Source: Abelmoschus esculentus (taxonomy: Eukaryota > Streptophyta > Magnoliopsida > Malvales > Malvaceae). Taken from it: a stretch of 64,000 nt of DNA. How positions within the stretch are numbered: the stretch's first letter is position 1; each line of letters starts with the position of its first letter. The DNA is taken from contig JAUCBN010000024.1 of assembly GCA_035048815.1 (NCBI GenBank), forward strand, positions 5,206,001 through 5,270,000. The letters are read 5' to 3'. The position numbers and the translations under genes were made by a program. The notes under the pieces are model-generated. The model was not told where the DNA came from. It saw nothing but the letters and a program-made list of their open reading frames with translations, and did no database searches. Positions 56,580 to 64,000 of this stretch are shown here, piece by piece.

Positions 56580-58001
56580 ATGGAGCCTTTTACACTAAAA
56601 CCTAACCTTCTCAAGAACATCCTCGTACGCTTCCTTTCATTTGGTGTCCTCATCTTCGCCATCCGTTTCGCTTTCTTAATTGCCATCAGGGGCCAATCCT
56701 GCGTAGCCGGGGATGACTTCTGCCTCTTCAACGTCCGTCACATGTCTTCCGTTGCCGTCCAATCGGAGAAAAGATACATTCTTTATTACTCCTCTGTTTT
56801 CCAAGATTTGATCGCCTATGGGTATCTTTCTCCCAATTCAAAATCTCTTTGCATTGAAACGCTGACCGGAGATGAAGTCCTCGCCTTGAAAAGAATCGGC
56901 GTTTCAGATTCCACTGGGATTTCCAGGAAGGCATCACGCTGGAAGCAGCCCTTCAAAGGGGACACCTTCGACTTCGAGTTTTCAAGCGGTTTGGAGAGTT
57001 CGCGTTTCCCAGTGGAGTTGGGCTCGGAGATTTGTCGGACGCTAAAGCCGGACGGGTTTTTAGTGGTTCACGTGACGGCTAAAGACGCCTACAGTTTTCA
57101 ATCATTTCTTGATCTGTTTGATTGCTTGAGATTGATCAGGTGTCGCGAAACAGAAGGCCCTGATCCTCCCACAAAAATCCAGGAGATTGTGATGAAGAAA
57201 GAGAGGCAGAAACCATTTCTGAATAACAAAATCTCAGGTGACAAACGGTCTGTTCGGGAGTTGAAACGGGAAATAATCCGAAATGCAGAGCCTTTGATCC
57301 AACAAGAACCGTTAAGACCATGGATCACAATGAAAAGAAACCTTCAAAACATCAAATACTTGACTTCAATGGTGGACATTAGTTTTAAACGCAAGTACGT
57401 CTACATAGACGTAGGAGCAAGAAGCTACGCTTCAAGTATCGGGAACTGGTTCAAGAAACAATACCCAAAACAGAAGAAAAACTTCGAGATATACGCCATT
57501 GAGGCCGATAAGGCATTTCACCAAGAGTATAAAACGAGGAAAAGTGTTAAGCTATTGCCTTATGCGGCCTGGATTAGGAACGAGACGTTGTTCTTCGAGA
57601 TAAGCAGGAATCCTACTCCTAAGAGAAAGAGCATTGCAATGCAGAGAGGCAGAGGGATGGGGAGGATCCACCCGGTTCAGTCATCGGCTACCTACGTGGA
57701 TGATGATGATAAGATTCAGGGTCTTGATTTAGCAGAGTGGTTGAAGAGTGTGGTAGGCGAGAGAGATTTTGTGGTGATGAAAATGGACGTTGATGGCGCT
57801 GAGTTCCATTTGCTTCCGAGTCTGATCGAGACGGGTGCCATCTATTTGATCGATGAGTTGTTTTTGGAGTGCCATTATAATCGATGGCAGAAATGTTGTC
57901 CTGCAGAAAGGAGTCCCAAGTATCACCACACGTATGGTCAATGCTTGGACTTGTTTACTTCTTTAAGAGCTAGAGGTGTTCTGGTGCACCAATGGCGGTG
58001 A
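56580..58001 (+). CDS. Membrane-anchored FkbM/DUF7870-type methyltransferase-like protein
   Basis: Uncharacterised plant protein, probably SAM-dependent; substrate unknown. Seen: single exon, 473 residues. Residues ~10-38 are a long hydrophobic segment (ILVRFLSFGVLIFAIRFAFL), a likely signal anchor for Golgi/ER. Residues ~85-190 resemble a first methyltransferase-like half (GDTFDFEFSSGLESSRF, then LKPDGFLVVHVTAKD). From ~270 the FkbM-like half has YVYIDVGARSYASSIGNWF, IYAIEAD (~302), VVMKMDVDGAEFHLL (~397) and LFLECHYNRW (~425). No introns or lesions. Transcribed away from mS29 across a 259-bp gap. Enzyme activity is inferred from fold resemblance only. Confidence 0.87.
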   Translation: MEPFTLKPNLLKNILVRFLSFGVLIFAIRFAFLIAIRGQSCVAGDDFCLFNVRHMSSVAVQSEKRYILYYSSVFQDLIAYGYLSPNSKSLCIETLTGDEVLALKRIGVSDSTGISRKASRWKQPFKGDTFDFEFSSGLESSRFPVELGSEICRTLKPDGFLVVHVTAKDAYSFQSFLDLFDCLRLIRCRETEGPDPPTKIQEIVMKKERQKPFLNNKISGDKRSVRELKREIIRNAEPLIQQEPLRPWITMKRNLQNIKYLTSMVDISFKRKYVYIDVGARSYASSIGNWFKKQYPKQKKNFEIYAIEADKAFHQEYKTRKSVKLLPYAAWIRNETLFFEISRNPTPKRKSIAMQRGRGMGRIHPVQSSATYVDDDDKIQGLDLAEWLKSVVGERDFVVMKMDVDGAEFHLLPSLIETGAIYLIDELFLECHYNRWQKCCPAERSPKYHHTYGQCLDLFTSLRARGVLVHQWR

Positions 58002-58261
58002 CTTCACCAAGCTGGATGCTGTACATACTTTACTCTTTTTCATCCGCATGCTTGCTAATCTGAATCACTTTTCTTTTCTTTTCTGCCAGATCCTACTCTG
58101 CTGTACAAGAACAAACTTGTCCCGAAACCAACAAGTATTGGTCATAGTTCTATAGATATAGCTCACAAAGTTAAATTGAGTTCTTAGTAGTCTTAATTGC
58201 AGATTTACTAATTTGTCCGATGTTAAGTATTCAGTATTAATGATAGAGTTTTCTTAATCCG
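58002..58261 (+). other. 3' UTR region of the methyltransferase-like gene
   Basis: AT-rich downstream sequence; no further ORF is supported. Confidence 0.4.
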
Positions 58262-58530
58262 GGTGCAAATCGTCTATCCCTTATTCATGTCTCTATTTAT
58301 CTCTCCACTTCAAATTAGAGGTTTAAGGTTTAGGGTTTAAGGTTTTAGTTGAGGGGTGTTAGTTAGGATTTAGGAAATTAGAGGTAAGGTATATTTTTTT
58401 AGTATAGGATTTAGGGTTTAGGATATATAAAATAAGGGTTAGGGTTTAAAATTTAATTTTTTAGTAAATTTTTAAAAAAAAATATAAAAGGAGCACAGAA
58501 AAGAGACAAAATATTTTTGCTCTTTTAGTC
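58262..58530 (-). repeat. CCCTAAA-rich dispersed repeat, copy 3 (reverse)
   Basis: Begins GGTGCAAATCGTCTATCC, the inverse of the end of the copy at 63690 (GGATAGATGATTTGCACC), and carries the complementary TTTAGGGTTT words in the family order. Confidence 0.65.
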
Positions 58531-59639
58531 TTATAGGCGTTTTTAAGAATTCGTTAATTATCCTTAATTGATATTTAAAATATAATTGAAACTTGGTTTA
58601 ACTATAAAATAAGTTTCAAAAATATTTTTTTTCTGATATATACGCTCGAAGTATTTTTTAAAATAAAATAAATGTCTAATATTTTAATTCATAGTAATAA
58701 TTATAAGATCAACTGATTAACCATCATTAAAAATTTTGTAAACCAAATAAAATAAGACACGTGTCCCAATTTTTTATAACCTTTTTTTATTACAGTAGTA
58801 TCTGTTCAATCACTATCGCTGGTGTTCGAACCCGTAATCTCTAGGAATATCAACCGTTTCTTTATTACTTTTTTTAAAAAAAATATTTAGAAAAAGCTAA
58901 AAATTTTAACCCAATATCTCTAAATCACTAGTTTCATTTATCGATCATCATTTTATTTATTGGACTGAAAAACTCTCATGATGATAGGTGTAATAATGAT
59001 ATCTTCGATAACAAGAAAATTTAAAATTAAAATTTTAAAATTTTAAGTACAAATAATTTTGGGCAAAGAGAAAGGTGACCAACTAATAGATTTTGATCGA
59101 GGATAAAATTATATTATTTAGGAGAAGGGTTGTCGCTCCTCTAACAGGAGAAATAGTTTTACTGGCCCTCTTTATATATATATATATCAAAAAAATATAA
59201 TAATTATAAATTTTTTACTACTTTAAAATTTTATGTTCTATCTTTACTGTCTTAAATTTTACTTTGGTTCTTAATTTTGATGTATACAGGGGATAAGTAT
59301 GATGATCAAATATTGATATCAAGAATTTAAATATTAAGGTTTATAGATATCGAAATTTATGAAAAATTAGGGATTTATTGATTATTTTTTGAAAAATAAT
59401 TTTCTTTTATTTTTTTCAAGAATTTTAAAAGCTTATCACAAGTTACTTTCTATAACAGAAATTTTAAAGCATGTGATAAAAAATTTTAAAATCATTAAAA
59501 ATAAAAAATATTATACGTTTATTTCATCTAAAAGAATATTTTAAATATTTATCTTAAAAAATGTAATTTAAATATTTATTTTATAATTAAGTACAGTACT
59601 TCGATCATTTGATGAGCTTCCCTTACTTTCACATAATTA
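58531..59639. other. AT-rich intergenic DNA
   Basis: No gene is seen. A short B-box-like GGTGTTCGAACCC lies near 58830 without a convincing partner. Confidence 0.5.
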
Positions 59640-60089
59640 GTGGTGAGCAAAACTTGATTAAATTTTAAAAAATTGAATTTCTCGACTCGAGATAAAAATA
59701 ATCGAATTAAATTTTCATAAACTCTAATCAATTTGAATTTTTTTAAGTAGAGTTTCAGTTATAAAATTAAAATTCGAATGACTCAAAATTTTTAATAGTT
59801 AGATGATTTATTTTTAATTTCGAGATGAGTTTCTCAAATTTTTATCATATGGATACCGATATAGAAAATATTATCACATAGGGAGAAATATATTTATATA
59901 CATATCTTATATGATTAGTGAAATTCATTTAAATTACAATCAAATCGTACTATAGCATAACAAATAATTACAACTAAATTTTTATAATAACTCGACTCGC
60001 CTCAAAAAAATTTGATTCATAAAATTACACTCGTCAACTCGAGTAATTCAAAATTTTTTTATTTTAATCGATCAAACACTCTCCCCTGT
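59640..60089. mobile_element. hAT-like MITE, about 450 bp, 8-9-bp duplication ACATAATTA
   Basis: ACATAATTA at 59631-59639 and 60090-60098. Imperfect inverted ends: GTGGTGAGCAAAACTTGATT against ACAGGGGAGAGTGTTTGATC. CTCGACTCGAG/CTCGAGT words recur in inverted order. Whether it is 8 or 9 bp of duplication is ambiguous because of a shared A/TA. Confidence 0.7.
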
Positions 60090-60098
60090 ACATAATTA

Positions 60099-61900
60099 TA
60101 TTATTTTTTTTCTTAAAATTTATCTATTTGGTCCATCACATTGCGCATTCAAGTTGATTTACTTCAATCTAGGATGAAAATTAGGAAAGAAGGTAAAAAC
60201 TATCGTGAATTAGCAAATATATCAATATTTTGTCCACTTTAGTCCATAAAATATTTATTTAATAAGAATTTGACATATTTTTATTAATTTTATCTAATAT
60301 TTTTACTACAATTCTATTTTTCTTCAATTTAATTTGCTTCCATTAGATTTTTCCTTTTCTTTATAAAATAATTGACGAATTCTAAAATAAGGACTGAACA
60401 CAAGATAGGTTGACATCTAATCATTCCTTCTAAAAATGGCACCTCAGCATGCAAATCCTAAGTTTTCTTGATTTGCATTTTGGTCATTTAAAATAAACTC
60501 TTTAGTTCTCCTTTCCATTCACTAAGATCACTACTACATTCAAAGCTAAAAACTAATCTTAATCCTTAATAGACATATATAATATATATATATAAACTTT
60601 TGGCCTTAAGTTCGGGATAATACAACAGCCGTTAGTTCCATTAAGCCAACATTGTCGGCCATTATCATACTATTACTATCGAATATAATACTATTACTAT
60701 TTAAAATAAACGGACTACTACATTCAACGGACTATACTGTTGACCGTCATCGCATATCGTTGATCATTAATTAGTATTGACTTTTTTTTAAAGAACTTTG
60801 CTTAGATGCTTTTCGATACTACAGATTCAATGGTGTAGTTCGTTTTGTTAATAAAACCCGATAAGCTAGTTTCATGTATTTGACCTTGTGAATAGTATAG
60901 AAGGTGCATAAAGTTAATGTATTTTCATATTTTTTTTCTATAAGGATTATTTGAATGTGAACATCAGATTGTGTAGATTTTCAGGGAAATTCAAAAGAAA
61001 AATTCGAAAATATCGATTTAAGGTTCTTACACCTTGAAGTCATATTGTTTCATGTCCATCATAAAGGTGATTAACTTGTATGTTTGTATATGCAAAATAA
61101 GTAGACGATTAGTATGCATATGATAGTAATGAATGGCATGAGATCGATATAAGTGTGATTGATGATACTACGAATATGAAATGACTCGTAAAAGGTAGAA
61201 TATTGTATATTTAGATGTGGACATTCGTATATCTATGTAATGCCTACTTGGATTGTATGATTCTATTGTCTGGACGTTATACGTTAGATTATGAATGTTT
61301 ACGATGAAAATTAATATAAATGACAAAATAATGGTATGCATATATTCGAATAAGGGATCATAAAGGCGATAAATAATATTAATGGATTGAATATGTTAGT
61401 TATCAACTCTAATAACTTTTATAAATTTTAGGGACCGAATAAAGTGCAGTAAATCGTAATTTAATAAATTAGTACAAATTTATGAATGAGACATCTGTAC
61501 AAGCTTTGACCGTGCTAGCATGCATTTGGAGGAAGCTACATCAACACGAGTCGACCTTATTTGTACAAATAAAAATCAAGAATCTACAATAAGACACACT
61601 GATATCTGAATGTGTATAAAATTCAATATTTTAAGGTACGATATAATGACCATGTTTTAGTATGAATACCCCGATTATAAATAGAATTCTACTAGCATTT
61701 TGGAATGTTTTAGTTTCTCAAATAAAATAAAATTATAATTATAATTATAATTATACATCATATCTCTTATACAATTTTTTCTTTCTAAAATTATGCGAAA
61801 AATTAACATGGGTACGAAGGAGTAATATTTTTTGAGCCCAATGAATTTCCTAATGGGCATCCACCACTTCTCACTTTCTTTCTTACTCCAATTTTTAATT
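60099..61900. other. Intergenic DNA up to the PRA1 promoter
   Basis: AT-rich; no gene, RNA or clear repeat boundary was supported. (AATTAT)n-type repeats lie near 61730-61755. Confidence 0.5.
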
Positions 61901-62109
61901 TATAAAAGTGAAATGCATTTACTTTGAAAATTACTGACGCTGATTCATTCCGTCACCAATAATAACATGTTTTCAAGATTTGCTTAAATTTCGTGTTTTC
62001 TTGAACATAAGCCAAAGTTCATCAGAGCTCAAGCTTCTCAAATATCATTTCCTCTCCAAACTTTTACATTGTTTTTGTTTCTCTTTGGTTTAACACCCAA
62101 ATTCCGCCA
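61901..62109 (+). promoter_or_regulatory. PRA1 promoter: TATA box and leader
   Basis: TATAAAAG at 61901-61908 predicts a start near 61935 and a leader of about 175 bases. Confidence 0.6.
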
Positions 62110-62754
62110 ATGTCTTCTTCTCCGATGCTCCCTATGTCAGTCTCCACGTTGAAGGCCAACGCCGACTCTAAACTTTTTGTCACATCCCCGAATTTTCTCA
62201 CTCGCGTTTCACATTTTTCTCGCCTCACACTCTCTCACTGCCGTCCCTGGACCGATCTCATCGACCGTTCTGCTTTCGCTAGGCCAGCCTCCTTCTCCGA
62301 TGCCGCCTCGCGACTTCGAAAGAATTTCTCCTACTTCCGAGCCAACTACCTCACCCTAATCGCTGCTGTAATTGCCTTCTCGTTAATCTCCCACCCTTTG
62401 TCTCTCATAATTCTGCTGTCACTAATATCGGCGTGGCTTTTCATTTACGTACTGCGCCCCTCGGAGCAACCGCTGGTCATAGGGGGGCGAATGTACACCG
62501 ATAGAGAAAAGCTGGCGATGTTGGTGGTGTGTACGGTTGTAGTGATATTTTTTACAAGCGTGGGATCACTATTGTTCTGGGGAATCATGATGGGGTTGGT
62601 GCTTGTGTGTGCGCATGGTGCGTTTAGATTGTCCGAGGATCTATTTCTTGATGAACAAGAGCCCATGGGTTGGGGACTGTTCTCGTTTGTGAGTGGAGCT
62701 GCTTCTTCCGCTGCCGTCGCCGCCGCCGGCCCTTCTATTGTATCGCACGTCTGA
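62110..62754 (+). CDS. PRA1.B-type prenylated Rab acceptor
   Basis: Small membrane protein that binds prenylated Rab GTPases and helps their delivery in ER-Golgi traffic (known for the family). Seen: single exon, 214 residues, beginning with a Ser/Thr-rich stretch. The PRA1 domain runs from about residue 45: RPWTDLIDRSAFARPASFSD, RKNFSYFRANYL. Two pairs of hydrophobic segments follow (LTLIAAVIAFSLISHP/LSLIILLSLISAWLFIYVL and LAMLVVCTVVVIFFTSVGS/LLFWGIMMGLVLVCAH). Length and hydrophobic layout are those of plant PRA1.B proteins. The tail is Ala/Ser-rich. Intact; the start is the first ATG after the TATA box. Confidence 0.92.
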   Translation: MSSSPMLPMSVSTLKANADSKLFVTSPNFLTRVSHFSRLTLSHCRPWTDLIDRSAFARPASFSDAASRLRKNFSYFRANYLTLIAAVIAFSLISHPLSLIILLSLISAWLFIYVLRPSEQPLVIGGRMYTDREKLAMLVVCTVVVIFFTSVGSLLFWGIMMGLVLVCAHGAFRLSEDLFLDEQEPMGWGLFSFVSGAASSAAVAAAGPSIVSHV

Positions 62755-63424
62755 GCATTTTGACCGCGTTAGCAATGTATGTTCGACGGAAGACTGAATA
62801 TTAGATTTTCTACATCAATTCTTTTATTTTTCTAATTGTGATGATAAAAGTTATTCAAAATTACGTTTAAGGTGTGCATAATCAATTCTTTTGAGTTTTA
62901 AACTCAACAAGTGTCCGAATATAAAGACAAGTGTTGTTTATTATCGAAAATATATATTCAAATTATTTTTATTTACGAGATGTATGTGTATTATGAATTA
63001 AGAATATATAAATAAAAAAATTATCTTATAATTATTTTTAAACTATTAAAAAAATTCTCAATCTTATAATACAATAAATGTCGAATATAATGTTCTCATA
63101 ACTAAAAACATTGCCATAGTTTTTAGTTTCGTTTTTCAATATTATTGTCGCTTTTAATTTTTTAAATTGACTCAATTAAATTATCCTATTAAAAAATTCC
63201 ACCAATTCTTTTAATTAAAATTTATTTTTTTAATAAAAACAAAAGTTAATTCTCTGAGAGTGAACTTGTCATTTTAATTATTGTATATCATATAATTTTT
63301 TTTTTAAATTTTGTGAAAAGTGAACGTATAACACAATTAATATGACGAGAAAAATATTTTTTGTTTTTAATTATTTTGTCAACATTTTACGTTGTTTTAA
63401 GCTTTATGAATTATGAGAAGGGAT
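62755..63424. other. 3' region and AT-rich spacer
   Basis: No further gene is seen. Confidence 0.5.
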
Positions 63425-63690
63425 GGTATGAGCGAGAGGGATCAAAAATTTTCTGTATTTTTTTTGGTGTCTCTTTGTATGTTTTTTTTTTTGAAAATTT
63501 ACTAAAAAATTAAATTTTAAATCCTAATCCTTATTTTCTATATCATAAGCCTTAAACTCTATACTAAAAAATACACCCTACCCTTAATTCTCTAAACCCT
63601 AACTAAAATCCCTAAACTAAAACCCTAAACCTCTAATTTAAAGTGGCGACATAAATGGAGGCATGGAGAAGGATAGATGATTTGCACCAA
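63425..63690 (+). repeat. CCCTAAA-rich dispersed repeat, copy 4
   Basis: Same word order as the copies at 34025, 37735 and 58262, with a clear right end GGATAGATGATTTGCACC. Confidence 0.65.
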
Positions 63691-64000
63691 CGGGAGAAAG
63701 TTAAATTTTTAACCTTTTGAAAAAGAAAATATAAACTCCAACCAACACAAAAAAAGATCATTTCATTTGCCCAAAACAACTCCCAGAGTTTGTAAAAATT
63801 ATTTTATGGATTAGTTTTATCACGTCATCTATGATCTCTGATCATTAAAAAGTAATTAATTAATTTTTATTTTTTATGTTATTTTTTTAATTAATATCAA
63901 TCTAACTACATACTACCTATTTATATGACAATAAAAAAATGAAGATTTGTTATGCATATGTTTATTCATGGTGGATATCCATATATTAAGTTAAAGTTTA
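63691..64000. other. Intergenic DNA with a relative of the 33.4-kb MITE
   Basis: 63800-63845 (TTATGGATTAGTTTTATCACGTCATC) resembles one arm of the element at 33353-33607, but ends were not fixed. Confidence 0.4.

Noticed and set aside
1..64000. CRISPR array, tRNA, rRNA, bacterial operon or defence island
   Set aside because: No spaced identical repeats, cloverleaf genes or rRNA; the window is a plant nuclear region.

Overview
This is a nuclear plant (dicot) window: spliced genes with GT-AG introns and one GC-AG intron lie in long, very AT-rich intergenic DNA packed with retrotransposons and inverted-repeat elements. Gene content and the style of the LINE and LTR elements fit a malvid, possibly cotton (Gossypium); that assignment is an inference from general resemblance. 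No bacterial features, CRISPR arrays, rRNA or tRNA genes were seen.

Genes. Six genes look functional. (1) The 5' half of a phytepsin-type aspartic proteinase, minus strand, running off the left edge (1-1045). (2) An RPT2-type BTB-NPH3 phototropism gene, plus strand, five exons (29497-31638). (3) A small atypical bHLH/ACT-like regulator, minus strand, four exons (36114-37118). (4) The mitochondrial ribosomal GTPase-like protein mS29/DAP3, minus strand, six exons (54169-56320). (5) An intronless membrane-anchored FkbM/DUF7870-type methyltransferase-like gene, plus strand (56580-58001), sharing a 259-bp divergent promoter with mS29. (6) An intronless PRA1.B-type prenylated Rab acceptor, plus strand (62110-62754). 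A 46-codon Cys-rich ORF behind a TATA box (20848-20988) is only a candidate.

Mobile DNA. 2.7-13.0 kb: a gag/protease-only Ty3 element whose 5' LTR holds a 2.2-kb LTR insertion and whose 3' LTR holds a complete Ty1/copia element. 13.3-14.7 kb: a Mutator-like inverted-repeat element carrying a captured, intron-containing PTI1-like kinase fragment. 16.0-18.3 kb: two fold-back elements with tandem repeats in their arms. 22.7-29.1 kb: a full-length but decayed LINE with a 16-bp target duplication. 42.8-51.8 kb: a four-deep nest, hAT inside copia inside Ty3 inside an older copia pol. Many junctions were placed to the base because exact target-site duplications are visible. Several short elements (18.9, 31.9, 33.4, 59.6 kb) also show 8-9-bp duplications typical of hAT or Mutator families.

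How the parts fit. The genes are unrelated housekeeping or signalling loci rather than a pathway. The only clear gene-to-gene arrangement is the mS29/methyltransferase divergent promoter, which carries a telo-box and two site II motifs. I found no convincing undescribed system. The best leads are the nest with its internal deletion junction, the captured kinase fragment, and the hairpin element just 3' of RPT2.
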